This document shows positions 1 to 13,128 of a stretch of 64,000 nucleotides of DNA, piece by piece; within the stretch, counting starts at the first letter, position 1, and each line of letters starts with the position of its first letter. The notes beneath the pieces were generated by a model that worked only from the letters and a program-made list of their open reading frames with translations, ran no database searches and was not told where the DNA came from. Made by a program: the position numbers and the translations under genes. This stretch comes from Diospyros lotus. Lineage: Eukaryota; Streptophyta; Magnoliopsida; Ericales; Ebenaceae. Location: positions 29,049,310 through 29,113,309 of the forward strand of contig NC_068352.1 in assembly GCF_014633365.1 (NCBI RefSeq). The letters are read 5' to 3'.

Positions 1-2703
1 TAGGTTTTGGAAGTTATGGGTTTAAGTGTAGATTTTCGAAAGTGGCAGGAAGTCATTATAAAATTAATTAAGTATGTCTATATTACCAAGGAAGCTGCCA
101 GCCTAGTGGCGTGAGGCGCGGTATCGAGCCAAGGGGCGGGCGCGCGCGCTGGGGAAGGAATTAATATTTTTGGGCAGCAAGGGGGCGCTGAAACGGCGCC
201 GTTTTGGGGCGCCAGTGCAGGCCCCTTGTGCGGCCATGTGGCGCGCACTGGCGCGCCCACGCGACTGCTCCCCCGCCCCACTTATTTTGCATGCTTTTTA
301 AGGCCAAATTGGCCATGTTTTTCTGCTGACTTAGCTACTTTAAATTGCCTCAATTAAAGGTAAAATTCAGATTAAGTTGGGAGGAAATCAGTGAGCGAGC
401 AGGGAGCATCTGGAAGAAGAAAATGGCGCGTTGAGGCTGGAAATGAGGAGAAAAATTGGGAGAAGTTGGAAATTAAGTCAAGTTTAATTGTGATTTAATT
501 ACTCTGGTAAGTAAATAATTATGTATTATTAATTTGTATAATTAGAATTTAATTATAAGTTTAATTTTATTAAGTTTGGGTGATTAAGTTTGGTGTGTAT
601 GTATATAAACACACTGGCGCTGTGTGCGTGAGAGTGTATAATATTTTGTCTGTGAGCATGAGTGTAAGTATATGTATATATGTGGAGGGTGAGTTTTGGT
701 GACCATTTAATCGTGGAAAGTGAGCAGTAATTGAGTTGGGTTTGATGTGGTGATAAGCAAAGGAATATTATATATGTAGATAAATATGTTATGGTTGAGA
801 TGGCAGTGAATTGTGAGTGGTCGTGAATATAGGAGAATGGTTTTAATAATATATATAAGTGGAGTATATGTTTGTTGATAATACATAATTGGAATTTATG
901 ATTTCATTAATTATCAAGAAACGCTACTTCGTAGTGGGAGGACAGGAAAGGTAAGAAATAGCCGCATAAAGGCAAGCTCCTAACCCTCTCTTCGCGTTAT
1001 TTATTTCCCTTGAAAGTCTTTGAGGTTTCTTCTATTCTAAACTCTCCATCACCGTGACTTGGTTCTACGCATAAATAATAATAATCCGCGTAGTAACCAT
1101 TTTATGACTTTTATTTTATTAATGAGTTTATTGTTAATGGGATAAGCTAAGTAAGGATGTCATGGCGTCTTTTATTTCGACCGTCATGGAGCTTCGTATC
1201 GCTCCGCTTCCCTTGGGAATGATGCCGAACCCGTTGGGGTTAGGTTCTTAGAGAAATTGGTTATGGTCAAAATTAGGAAAATGTGTTAAAGAGTCTATTA
1301 TGTATGTTGAGATGGTTTTCTATGAATGAGGAAGAATGAGAATGATGTCATGATGCTATGTGATTATGTACATGAAAAGTTATGGAGAAATGTTGTGTAA
1401 TGTTAAGTTTAGAGAATCTAAAGTTAATAGGGTCAGTAAATATGTCTAAGGGTATGGATACAAAGCCACTGATTGTTGACCGTGGGTCGTGGAAGTTGAT
1501 GGCTGGATGTATGGGCGCCAGTCATCGGTTGTTACGATAAGCGCTAAACGGCCAGAAGAGCTTTTACTCCAGATTCTCGTCTTAGTTTGTGCATTTCATG
1601 ATGTGTGTGCTACAAGGGGCCGGGTTGCATTCACGTGGGGACATGCTTTGTGTGTGATGGGATGTATGAGCATTTGCATGACCCGGTTGGTCTAAGAGCC
1701 AATTTGGGTATCCTAGGTAAGCATATGCATTTAGAGCATGCCGTATGTGTGTATTCCTATGTGAGGCGTAGCAGGGCTTAATGCTTGGTTTATGAGGGCC
1801 TTGTCATCACGTTTATGCTACAACGACCATTGCATTTCTTATGTGTTGCATCGCATGTTCTATTGTTACTGTTATTCTGGACGAGAGTACCGTGCCAGGT
1901 GTCGAGAGTACCGACTTATGTGAGCTTCGGCTCGGCTTAGATATTAGCTCGGGGTTGGCCCGAGGGAAGACCAAGATCACGGAAGTATATAACTATGTCA
2001 TGTATGATAGGAAGAACATGTAAGGGTACGATGGGTATCAGGAAAAGCATGTAACGAATGTCAGGAAAAGCCGACCATGTCTGGAAAAGGCTGGTCCAAA
2101 AGAATGATGAAATGGTAGCCTATGTTAGTCTATAACAGGTTTGTATGTGGGACCCGGGTGCCAATGTGTGACTTATGTGGGCCCCTGGTTCCTTATGTGC
2201 AGTTAATTTTATGTTATGCATGTAGAAGTAAGGTACATGTGGATCATGGCATGGTGTGGTTGCATTGGCATGAATTGCATGGGGTGTCATGGGAAGAGTT
2301 CTATTCTAAACGCTCAGCCTTTCTTTTCTAGAGCTTGCTGAGTCTCGCGACTCATGTTGTTTTACATCATGCCAGGTACGTTCATCGGGATTTGGGTCCA
2401 GGCCGTCAAGTCATGGTAGCAAGTGCAGAGCTCTCCCAAAACTAGATCATTGGTGTCATCGTGTCTTAATAAGGTTAATGTTTATGTTTTCAGAGTTTGT
2501 CGCATGTTATGTAAGCCCAGGTGGGCCCAAGAGATGAATGGTTTTGTAAAGATGTTTATGAGATGTTATGATAAAAAGAGATTATGATTTTAATAGGGGT
2601 TGTGTGTGAGTTGTAGATGCGTCATTATTCGATATCATTTAAATAATGACCTTCTCACGGATCATTTATCCGCGGTAGGGGCTCCGGGAGGCGGGTCGTT
2701 ACA
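1..2703. mobile_element. LTR-retrotransposon-derived region, left end outside window
   Basis: This stretch has no gene I can support. It ends in GGGTCGTTACA, the CA-type terminus of plant LTRs, and directly after it the sequence resumes inside a different LTR family. That suggests this element inserted into the other. A GC-rich block of GCGC runs sits at about 110-280, and a TATATAAAC box is at 603-610. A similar GC block followed by a TATA box occurs in other LTRs of this window. The start lies before base 1, so no target duplication can be checked. The short open frames here carry no recognisable domain. Confidence 0.55.
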
Positions 2704-4781
2704 AGTTAGATGATGAACCATATAAGTAAGGGTACAAAAAACATATTTTGTGCATGAATGCAATGTCTTTCATCGTAGGTGTCAACTGCACCCTACCTAT
2801 CATTCTTACGGTCACCTCTTTCGAAGCCGGGGCGTCTAGGGGCACCCTTGGTAAAGTAGCGGTGCTAGTTCGTACTCCCTACGGCCTCAATGCACGTGAT
2901 CAATGATATCAACGTGTATTCATGCATTTCATAGTCATGTCATGTATGTAGTCTACGTGATGAGTACATATCAAAGTATGTCAATATGATGAAAACATTT
3001 TCGAGAAACATAAATTACTTACAAACCAAGCATTTTTCATAAAACTAACTTTAATTGGGAAGTACCACTTACCTCCTCAAGCTTATTGGGCTACCTCGAT
3101 TTGCGTGCCAACGTTAAAATTCGACAAGTCAATTCAACTTAAGCTTCAAAGCATCCTAATCACCATAATTATTTAAATAAACATTAAAACCTATTTTTCC
3201 ATAATTTCTTGCATTTTCCTTAATTTTCTCTCTATTTCTTCTTATTTTTCCTCAATAAATCCAAACTAAATATTTCGTAAATATTTTCTCAAATATTTCA
3301 CTATGAAAATTCATAAAATAATATTCTTGAATTTCTAGAATTTTCTAGGAAATTTTACTTACCTTGACTTAGCCTCTTCGGCTTCCTCGGTATGCATGTC
3401 ATATTCCTGAAACGCGTGCCCGGACAATTTTCTTGACCAAAATCTTTGGAATATTACTAAATCTCCAAATCCTATTTTTCAAGATTTTTCTAACATTTTC
3501 TTCTTTTTTTTTTTGTTATTTTCTTTCTATTTTTTTCTTTCTTTTCTTTGTCTTTTCTTTTCTTTCTTTTTTTTTTCTCCTTCTCCCTCCTTCTTCTTCT
3601 TCTTCCTCCCGCCTGCGCGTTGCCTGCAACTCTCTTTCTTTGTTTTTTTTTCTTCTCATTTTCTTCTTCTTATTCTTCTTCTTCTTCCTTCCTTCATTCC
3701 TTCTTCTTCTCTCCCCTACCTCTTACGCAAACAGCCATGCGCGTGAACCAGCCATGCAGCCACCGCCATTTGGCCCTCCGCCCACGCCGTCGCTCGCCAG
3801 CACCTCCTCACGCCTCCTTAACCGCCCCCACTGCCAACATAGCGTCGCTAGCAGCTGGTTGCTGCCATGGCCGCCATGGCTTCCGTCGGCCAGTTCCTGG
3901 GCCTCTACCGAGCTCTCTCGCCTCCGCCGAGGGTGTTGCTCTGTCTGTTGGCCGTCATTCGCTTACTGTCCAGCTCATTGACGAGCTGTCATGGCCAAGG
4001 CTGCTTGCTCGCTGCTTCCTCTCCAACTTTGCTTGCCCAATTTGCTTCTACTTCTTAGTCCTATTTATAGGTAATCGATCGCTCCCTCACCTCATGGCCA
4101 TATCATCTTGCGTGAGAATTACTCAATTTCTAGCCATGATTTGGCAGAGGAATGGCTTAAAGATGCAGGGAATAAAGTTTGCAGAGGTATGGGATGTCCA
4201 GGCCAATACATGCACGCAACACTAATATATATAATTATATATTAGATTAATACATTTAAACTAAGAAAATTATATGTAAATCCCAATTTTCTTTTTAATT
4301 TTATTTGAGCAATTTCTTTATTGCAATTATGCCCTTAAACCTCAAATTAATTTGTATTAAAATACCGAAAATCCACAATTAATAACTTAAATTTTACTCG
4401 ATATAGTCGATTTCGTCTTTACGTCCTCTTGGGACTTTTGTTTCATCTCGAAACCACTAAAGGGTTGCTTACTACACAAAATCGGAGCCCCCTTGTGGTT
4501 CTGTTGATTTTTCGAGAGTCTCCTACAATGATTCGGTTTTGCAGCCTAAATGGCAGTTGTATTTTAGTTGTACCGAAAACTGTTCCCGATCCAATTTCTT
4601 TTGATACCATAAATCTTATCTTGGAACGCTCATCAAAATCATATCATTTTCCTTGGACAATTTCACCTCGGGGCACTCCCTACAGCCGATTCGGTACTTA
4701 TAACTGCTATCAAGCTAATTTTTTGGTATTCTAAACTCATCGAAATTACGTGGCATCCTCATACGAACATGGGGCATTACA
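2704..4781 (-). mobile_element. Partial LTR of the family seen in SUMO intron 1, reverse orientation
   Basis: Read on the minus strand this begins TGTAATGCCCC at 4781, a typical LTR start. It has a TATA palindrome CCTATAAATAGG at 4060-4071 and then a long purine-rich leader, which is pyrimidine-rich on the plus strand at 3430-3720. Segments at 2704-3130 match the arms of the palindromic element at 29729-33542: both share AGTTAGATGATGAA and a CCTCGATTTGCGTGC block. The insertion lies inside the CACTA transposase gene that resumes at 4787. The distal part is cut off by the element ending at 2703, so only one end is visible. Confidence 0.6.
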
Positions 4782-4786
4782 GGGTA

Positions 4787-7097
4787 GATTAGTGTATCTA
4801 TATTTTATGGAGAAAACTAAAGCTTTTAACCTCAAGTATGGTGGAAATACGTCATTTTTTTACTGTCATAGGCAATTATTTCCTATGGATCATGCCTTCT
4901 GGAGAAATACAAGTGCATTTAGAAAAAACAGAGTTGATAATTCTTCTCTACCACCACAGTTAACTGGAGATACTATTTTTCAGAGAGTCTGTAATTTTTC
5001 ATCTATCCTCCAACTATAGGACTGTGCGATGCCTAAGTATGGTGTTGAGCACAATTGGACAAAATGAAGCATTTTCTGGGAATTGCCATACTGGAAAGAT
5101 AATCTGATCTGACATAACTTAGATGTCATGCATATTGAGAAAAATATTTTTGACAATCTTTTTAATACAATTATGGATTTGAAGGGTAAAACTAAAGATA
5201 ATACCAAGACTAGAATGGACCTTAAAGAATATTGTAGGCGGAAAGAACTTGAACTAATAGACTGTAGCGGGGGTAAATATTGGAAACCTAAGCCCCAATA
5301 CATGTTCACTAGGGAACAAAAGTTAAGTGTTTTTACGTGGATAAAAAAACTTAAACTCCCTAATGGATATGCTTCCAGATTAGGTAAGTGCGTTGATATG
5401 AGAAACACAAAGTTATTTGGGTTGAAAAGTCATGATTGTCATGTTCTCATAGAGCGATTACTTCTAATGGCATTTACAGCATTACTAGATCGAATTTGGA
5501 ATCGGTCACTGAGTTATGTCGGTTTTTCAAAGACATTTGTTCAACAGTATTGAGGATTGAACACCTAGATGTCATGGAACAAAATATACCCATCATTTTA
5601 TGCAAATTAGAGCGTGTATTTCCTCCCAAATGGTTTAACCAATGGAGCATCTCCTAGTGCACTTAGTTTACGAAGTAAAGGTCGGGGGACCAGTACAATA
5701 TAGATGGATGTATCCGTTTGAAAGGTACATCTAAAATAATTTGAATCGTTTATTTTTAAAGATAATAAAATTATCTTATATTGAGGAGATTTTCGAATGA
5801 TTTAGGTTCCTCAACACTTTAAAGAAGAAGGTTCGCAATAAAGCTGGTGTAGAAGGATCTATATGCGAGACATATTTAATTGAGGAAACGTTCACATTTG
5901 GTTCATATTATTTTGTACCAAATGTTCCATCAAGAAGAAAGAGAGTCCCTCGAAATGACGATGGGGGAGATTCTTCATATCCACAAATTTTTGTGTTCAA
6001 TTATCCAGGCCATGCTGCGAGAGCAATGAAAATTAGGTGGATCAATAGGAAAGAGTTTGAAGCCGCCAAATTATATGTCTTGTTGAATATTCCGGAGGTT
6101 GAATCTTATATCAAGTAAGAATTAAAATTTAAATGAATATATTTATATGTTCATAGTTGGTTCATATTATTTGATTGATACATTATTTAATTTTTTTAGC
6201 ATGTACACTAATCTATTGCGTCAGCTATCTTCAAATATCACAGACGCAAAAATAGACAAACAAATCGAGAAACATTTTGCTAAGTGGTTTCATCAGCAAG
6301 TATGTTATTTCATACTAGATAATTTTTTAATTAAATTTTAAAATTACATTAAGTGATTCAAACATTTTCTCAAGTTAATTCGAATACTCAAGTTGTTACA
6401 GATTCATTAATTTAGAACATAGGATGGGGACCGTCTCCAAACGTGCGGTATTAGCCAATGTATTTCATGAACGGATATAAATTCCATACCATCAAATGGA
6501 ATACTAGTAGATCTACTAAAAATTTTGGTGTTTGTGTGCCTAAGACAGGGGTTGGATCCTCATAGACCTATTATTACAGAAAATTTTTAGATATTATTGA
6601 ATTGGAATAATATCTAAAATAGTAGTTTTGTTCAAATGTGAATGGTACGATCCAAGTCCTAGGGAAACTAAAATCCACGAAAAGTATGGTATTGTCGAGG
6701 TTCGATCGTCAAGAAGGTATAAGAAATATGATCCTTTCATTTTTGCTCAACAGCTGAACAAGTGTACTACGCGTCATACCTTGACACTTGCAGTGATAAA
6801 TGTGATTGGATGGTTATTATTAAAATAAAGGCACGATCTATAATAACGGCTCCCGAGGCTAACATGGAATAACCTTTCCAGGAGGATGAAATACTAGAAC
6901 TCCCGTAAATTGATCAAAATGATGACCTTAGAGGTAGTTTACAAGATTTAGATGGAATAGTCGAGGAAATAGATGTTTCAAATATTGTTCAGCAAGAAGA
7001 AGATGATGATGCAGAGGAAGAATCTATATCAGAAGACGACGAATAAGAGTTATTGTCTGATGACATAGATAGTGATGAATTTGTAGAAGAAGATTGA
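4787..7097 (+). pseudogene. TNP2-like CACTA transposase, degenerate
   Basis: This is a relic of the TNP2 family transposase that cuts and moves CACTA elements. In order one can read a piece near 4850-4960 with the FFYCHRQ, FPMDHAF and AFRKNRV motifs, then 5128-5553 with HIEKNIFDNLFNTIMDLKGK and GLKSHDCHVL. The DUF4218-like part follows at about 5540-6115, with IPIILCKLERVFPP and VGGPVQYRWMYPFER in shifting frames and LYVLLNIPEVESYI at its end. A DUF4216-like part at about 6430-6830 has VLFKCEWYDPSP and YGIVEVRSSRRYKKYDPF. An acidic tail ends at 7097. At least four frame changes or stops break it. The N-terminal portion is missing because the LTR ending at 4781 is inserted there. Confidence 0.85.
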
Positions 7098-7222
7098 TAT
7101 ATTTATGAATATATGTGAATTTAAATATATATGTTATGATATAATGTCTTTTGTATTTTTGAATCTCTGTGACCTTGTACGTTTTATCGTGTTTTTATGT
7201 TTCATGTAAATCTCAATAACAT

Positions 7223-9095
7223 ATGTTAGGACATTCATCTTCCGAACCAAGCAAGGGTAGAGGAAGACGTCGATCTTATAAGGACACACCTTCCCCAGAT
7301 CTTAGTAGTGCTGGTTCACAGTCTTTTCCTTCTGTCGCCACACATGTTGTTCCGTCTACTCATTTATATCCTTAGCCATCACACCCACGTGCTTTCATTC
7401 CCATGCCTCAGTTCCAACAACCATTTCCCTCTATGCCATATCATATGGGTTATACTACAGTCCCACCCACCTGAGACTGCACCACATTCTGTCTTTTATC
7501 CTGGGTCTACTTTTCATCCCCTAGGAGGTTTATATCCATACTCATTTATGCCGACACCACATGCACGTCCTTCAACATCTTTTCCTGAGCAGAATGTTGA
7601 GCCGACTCCATTTGAGCCAATTAATACCGACCGAGATGATCATCGAGTAGACTTATCCTGCAATCAGAACTGTGATCAGTGAGTATCTTATATATATATA
7701 TTATTTTTAATTAATTGTTTGTAATTGTTATACACCGAAATGCAATTTCTTACTTGATAAATATTGGTTTTACAGTTTTTTCCCTGAGGTTGGCCCACCA
7801 AGTGTACAATCAAAGATTTGGAAGAGACGGTACACTGAAGTTTGGCTTCATTGGGATGACGTGCCTGAATTAACACGATGGATGTGGCCGGACGAATTTA
7901 GTGTAAGTCTAATTGCAATTCTTAATTATAGAAAATTTTAATTTAAAATTTTATACATATTTATTCATTTTTAATTTCTTGTAGAAGGAGTTTAAGTGGC
8001 AACCCGATGAAAGTGATCATATATGGATCACTTGGAATAAATCTGGTCGGAGAAGTTTTAGAAATAATTTAAACAAAATTAAAGGAGGTGCAGATAAGGC
8101 GAATGGATGGATCGATGGTGCGGCGAGCATTGCAGGCCAAGTGGGATGAAGACGAATATAAGAAGTGAGTAGAACAAAACAAAAAAAAATCGTGCCTCGG
8201 AGACTGGTGGGTCAGTCCACACAAGCGGATCCATTCCTTTCATAGAGAGTCGAAGAAGGATGGTAATTAGTTTTTCTACTTAAATGTAAATTTTATAAAT
8301 TTATATAATAGTTTATATTATTTTTTATTTACTTCATATATTTGTCATGCAAGCAAGAGAATTAGACCACGAGCCCAATGAATTTGAGATTTTCAGGAGA
8401 ACCCACACTCGGAAGGATGATCAAGGACAAGAAGTGTGGGTTGATAATAGATTAAAGGCCTTCGCGGTAATTGTATTTTGTACAATTTAATTAACATTAC
8501 AATTTAATGATATTTTTTTATTAATTGACAACGTCAATGTTTTAATTTATATATATAGGAGACATTTGAGAGATTAAGTGCAAAGACATCTTCAGCATCA
8601 GTCGGTGGTAGCGAGTCGTCCTCTCCACCTATAGTTGACGAACGTCAGATTTTTTTCAGCCTGTCTCTGGTAGGAACAAGAAAGGTCGTGTCTATGGTCT
8701 CGATTCTCAAGGTAGGCGGTCCTTCTTGGTTGGATCCAATAGCAGTTCTAGTGGTTCATATGGGTTGTCATCGAAATTAGAACAAATGAGATGGAGGGTC
8801 ACCCAGATGAACGAGTTACATTCCTCTTGAAGCCAGGTGGTCGAGGTGTAAAATCAACTGCATTCCACCCAGTCTCGGATGGACGAGAAGTTTCATATTT
8901 CTCGGACTGAGGTGACTGAGGTGAGAAATAAGAATGTGCAGTTGCGTCAGTGGCACCAACAGATGATGGTATGGCAAAAGCAGATGAATAGACAAATGAT
9001 GGCATTACAACAACCTGGCCCATCTTGTCAGCAACCTGGACGGCCGATTCAACTAAGACCGAGTAATCAGAAACAAAATGATGATGATTGTAACT
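7223..9095 (+). pseudogene. Ptta/En/Spm-type (transposase_24) second CACTA gene, degenerate
   Basis: This is the second gene of the CACTA element. An ATG at 7223 opens a Ser/Pro/His-rich N-terminus. Exon-like blocks follow, separated by AT-rich introns: about 7780-7902 carries RYTEVWLHWDDVPELTRWMW, about 7985-8165 carries KEFKWQPDESDHIW, and about 8350-8465 carries ELDHEPNEFEIFRRTHTRK and GQEVWVDNRLKAF. The C-terminal part, about 8560-9095, is Gln-rich. These motifs are typical of the plant transposase Ptta/En/Spm family, thought to bind subterminal repeats. Frameshifts after about 7440, 8160 and 8640 break the reading frame. Confidence 0.75.
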
Positions 9096-9445
9096 AAATA
9101 TTTATGAATTAATCAGTTTGACTTACAAATTCAGTTTTGTTATTTTATAAATTTATATAAATTTATATTTTTTAAAATTAATATATTTTTAATTTCTATT
9201 TAATTAATTAAAATAAATTGTTAATTATCATCAATTTCATTTATATATACATTTTATTTTAAATAAATATAAAATATAAAAAAATTAAATATTAATTTTT
9301 TATATTTAAATTTTAATGTATGCAAATTTTTTATAATTTTATTTTTGATTTACGTTTAAAAATTTTATTTTTATTTTATCTTTTAAATTTATTTATTTAG
9401 AAAATAATTTTTTTATTTTTTTTTTAATATTTAAAAAAAATTATT

Positions 9446-11348
9446 TGTAACGACCCATTTGATTGTGAATTTATGTGAATTTGGGTGTGAGGAATTTATT
9501 GAAGAAAAATTTTCCAAGTGAGTTTTGGTAATTACTCAGAATTACTTGAGGTCGTTATGGAATATTTGAGAATTTAAGAGAAAATAATAGTTTATGTTAT
9601 TTTGGGAAAATAGGTAATTAATTATTTTCTTTAAAAGTATTTATGAAAAAAATAAAATAAATTAATTTGAGTCAATTTTTGAAAGTTATTGGGGAATAAA
9701 TTTGGAAACCCGATGTCACCTTAAAAACAAATGGCGAGGATTATTTCCCAATGAGAGCTGTAGGCGAGATGGTTGGAAGTGCTAAGGAGGAAGGAAAGGT
9801 CGCAGGATCGAACCCGTGATGGGCTGCCAGGCCGCTTAAGCGTGCGCGCGCACGACCGCATATGCGCAGCCAGATGCCCGCGCGCTGCCACGCGGCTTCC
9901 AATGGCTGCCACCTGTCTAGCAGCCATGCCCTTTGTTGTTTTTCCTCAGAAATTGCCTCCCTTGCTGCCTTGATTCCATTACAACGTCCCTTACCCTTGG
10001 CCTATAAATAGGCCACTAAATGCTTGAGGAATGGGGGGAGATTTTTGAGAAAATTAGGGAGAATTTTGGAGGAATTAGGGAAAATTCTATCGTTTGAGTT
10101 TGGGCTTGACATAAGCAATCCCGGTATGCTGCAAAGATTGAGAGGATATTTAAAACAAGTTCTCTTCCTAGTTTTTTCAAGTTCTTATTCCTATCTTGCA
10201 AGTTCAGTTTCTCCCTCTTCTCAAGTTCATGTTTGCAAATTCTTCTCCTATTTTACAAGTTCAATTCCTCTTTGCTCAAGTTATGTTTAAATTACAAGTT
10301 CTATTCTTTATCTCTTGATATTGCAAGATCCTACCTCTTAATTTTCTAAATTGCAAGTTATTTTACTATTTGACAAGTTATTTTCCCTTTTACTAGTAAA
10401 TTATTTCATGGTTCTCATTTATACCCCTTGAGTGTCAAATAGGGTTTTGTATCACCCTATCTTTCTTTGGGAATGATGCTTTATTAAGGACATGCAAGGA
10501 TTTAATGTTATCTTGCATGAATGTTGTATTATTGTACTTGTTGTTTCGTTATTTGCATGTCAGTTATATATGTAAAATTATTATAAAAATGCATGTTATG
10601 ATAACACATGAAGCATATGCATAACAATGTGGTTTTTAAGAATGTGTAAAGGCCTCATGATGCGCGCAGCGGACAAGTCCACAGGATGTATCTGCAGAGA
10701 AAGTTTTGAGCTCAAAGTTGGACTTCGGTCCCAAGTTTATGTTATGGACTTCAGTCCCAAGTTTACGTTATGCACTTCGGTCCCAAGTTTCGGACTTCAG
10801 TCCTATGTTTATTGTTCTAAAAAGTACTGTATATGAGCATGGATGCATGTATGATCATTTTATCATGTGAAAGTACCTTAAATGGCATTCATGTCTCTTT
10901 TGCTTCACGATACCCATGACTCTTATGCTCGCTTTCTTTCATGTTATACTTGCTGGGCCTTGTGGCTCATATTTGCTTGCATCATTCCAGGAAAGGGTAC
11001 GGGTAAAGTAGAGGGCGAGCCAAGTGAATCAGGATCCATGAGTTAACAGTGTGTACAAAACCGTCTCAATCAAAGGTCTTTGGAGGGTTTTTGCGATGTG
11101 TGATTTTCAGTTGTGTTTGTTCATGTTTTAGGCCCTGAGGGATATGATGTGTTTAAGGACCCTAATGTGATATGCAGTATTAAGTTTCGTTGGTTTACGT
11201 GGGCATGTGGACCCTATTATGTACGCTTATGAGTAAAAATGTACGGGAATGGTTTTCACATTCAATAAAAGAAGGATGTGTGTGATGCTTCTAATTGGTT
11301 TGGCAAATATGTCATCTTTCTTGTGGGTCCCTAGCTTCGGCGCCTACA
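9446..11348 (+). mobile_element. Solo LTR inside the CACTA element, TSD TTATT
   Basis: The element begins TGTAACGACCC at 9446 and ends GGCGCCTACA at 11348, so it has TG and CA termini. It is flanked by TTATT at 9441-9445 and 11349-11353, a 5-bp target duplication. Inside are a GC-rich block at 9830-9930 and a TATA box CCTATAAATAGG near 10000-10011. A repeated motif close to GACTTCGGTCCCAAGTTT occurs at 10720-10810. No internal coding region or second LTR is present. The duplicated site is AT-rich, so the TSD alone would be weak evidence, but the termini and the break in the CACTA element support it. Confidence 0.75.
9999..10012 (+). promoter_or_regulatory. TATA box of the solo LTR
   Basis: GGCCTATAAATAGGCC lies downstream of the GC-rich block, as expected for the U3/R boundary of an LTR promoter. 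Confidence 0.45.
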
Positions 11349-11417
11349 TTATTTATATAAATTATTAATAATTTTATTTTTATTTACTTTAAAAAAAATT
11401 ATTTATTTTACAAAAAC

Positions 11418-11746
11418 AGCGACGGGTTGTACTTGTCGCTAAATTTATATTATTTTTTTTACGTTTTTTATTGTACAAAAATTTGTTCATCAGTAATGGA
11501 TAATTTTACTCGTCGCTGATCAGAGATGGGAAAGGTCCCATTGCTGATCAACGACGAGTAGGAGACCCGTCGCCGATTCCGTCGCAAAACACAACCGTCG
11601 CTATACCGGTCGCTAAAATTTAGCGACGCCAACTTTAGTGACTAGTAGACCCCCGTCACTAAATTCGTCGCTAAAAAATTTAGCAACGGATTTTGATGTT
11701 TTGGCGACGGAAATATCCGTCCCTAAAATTTTGATTTTTTGTAGTG
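11418..11746 (+). repeat. CACTA right terminus with subterminal GCGACGG repeats
   Basis: About ten copies of GCGACG or CGTCGC, in both orientations and often with TTTAG or CTAAA, crowd this stretch. It stops at TTTTTTGTAGTG. Clustered short subterminal motifs next to a CACTA-type end are where the second transposon protein binds in known CACTA elements. Confidence 0.75.
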
Positions 11747-12139
11747 TTTCCCCAATCCAAATATTTTTTACATAATGATTTTTTTTTTAAAAAAAGGCAA
11801 ATGTAGTGCCTCGATGTTGGGACTCGGGAATGATTTTGCATGCCTTGATGTTAATCTGATTGTAAAAATAAGGCACATGTAATGTTGTGGGATTTAATGA
11901 ATTGGAATGTTGATGTTAAGTGTAAGTTGCTTAGGTGTTATGTGTAAGGAATAAAATGGTAGTGTTTAACCTAAGGCATCCAAATGAGGCTTGAGCCATT
12001 CAGTTGTGTTGGATGCTTGGCCACATTTGGATGAGGCGTGATGCATTCGAATGGCTTCGGGAAGCATTCGGATGGAGAGGCCACACATTTGGATGTCACT
12101 CTCATACTTTCTCCTCTTTTCTCTCATGCATGTGGATGT
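11747..12139. other. Unclassified non-coding DNA between transposons
   Basis: No gene is visible. The stretch has a diffuse repetition of GCATTCGGATG- and CACATTTGGATG-like words at 11965-12085. I cannot assign it to a family. Confidence 0.4.
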
Positions 12140-13128
12140 GGGCACTATAGCATTTAATATTTAATAATGATATCAAAGTAGGAAACTTAATTTGAAATTT
12201 AATATTTTTATCTTTAAGTGTTGAATCTTTGATACTTAAAGAAATATGAAATTAGTTAATTTATCCTATTGAGTTACTTAAAGATGCAGATACTCAAAAA
12301 GAATTTATTTATTCGTATTATTACAATAAAATCTTTTATTTATTAAAATAATTTAAAAATCAAAGAGTCCCCGACCACTCACGATCGAGAACCCAAGGTT
12401 TTTCAACCTCGAACTAGGGTTCCCCCATTGATGGCTGCGACCATGTGTGTTTGTGTGTGTGTCTATATAGGTGTGTTTGTGTGTGTGTGTGTGTGTGTAT
12501 ATATAGGTGTGTTTATATACACGTATATATTATTGACACATCTTTTGTAAAGTATATATATTTTGTAAAGTTTTAACTCACTCTTTTGGTGTATGACAAT
12601 ATAATGTTTGTTTTTCTTATGTAGTTACAATTTGATGTCAGTAGCACTAACTAGTGTACATTTTAATTTTTATTTCTTTTAGATTGCAGAATACTGATTG
12701 TTGTGCATTATTTGATATTTAATTTTTTTTATATTTGATATGTTTGGAATTGTATAATACAAGCTAGTATGTATTGTTTGATATTTAATTTTTAATTTAA
12801 TTTGTCTAATACTTATTGATGTCTTTTATTATATAGATTTAGTAAATTTTTTTATTATAAAACATTAACAAGTATACAATAACTTTAATTTCTATTTTTT
12901 GTTCAGTATTTACAATTTTTTTTTACTTGCTCTTATATTTTAATTTGTTATATTAGTGAATATTATAAATCTTATATATTTGTTTCTTATTTGAGTTTTG
13001 TAGAGCGTTTAATACAAGCAAAATTGTTACAAGTTCTTTACAAATTTTAACATAATACGTATAAATTATAACTGCATTTTAATCTTAATATTATTTACAT
13101 CGTGCCTTTAGGCACGGGCATACAGTAA
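12140..13128 (+). mobile_element. Helitron-like repeat, copy 1, with a 3' hairpin
   Basis: From about 12150 to 13030 this matches 22940-23590, including GTTGAATCTTTGATACTTAAAG, a block around CGACCACTCACG, and GATTTAGTAAATTTTTTT. Near its end is the hairpin CGTGCCTTTAGGCACG (13101-13116) followed by GGCATACAGTA. This resembles the hairpin-then-CTAG end of plant Helitrons, but the CTAG is degenerate. A (GT)n microsatellite lies at about 12443-12505. No coding capacity is seen. The Helitron assignment is inferred; the two-copy repeat is seen directly. Confidence 0.5.

Larger units (their letters stand above)
4782..11746 (+). mobile_element. CACTA (En/Spm) DNA transposon, 5' part missing from the window
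   Basis: Two broken transposon genes lie in the usual CACTA order, a TNP2-type transposase followed by a Ptta/En/Spm-type gene. The right end at 11746 reads ATTTTTTGTAGTG, the complement of the CACTACAAAAAAT terminal repeat. Just inside it, 11418-11720 is full of GCGACGG and CGTCGCT motifs, like the subterminal repeats of this superfamily. The left end is displaced by the LTR that stops at 4781 and probably lies left of the window. A solo LTR at 9446-11348 interrupts the 3' part. Frameshifts and stops make the copy non-functional. Confidence 0.8.

Noticed and set aside
3433..4225. Overlapping open frames rich in Phe, Ser and Leu
   Set aside because: They translate a pyrimidine-rich tract inside a reverse-oriented LTR; the composition explains the lack of stops.
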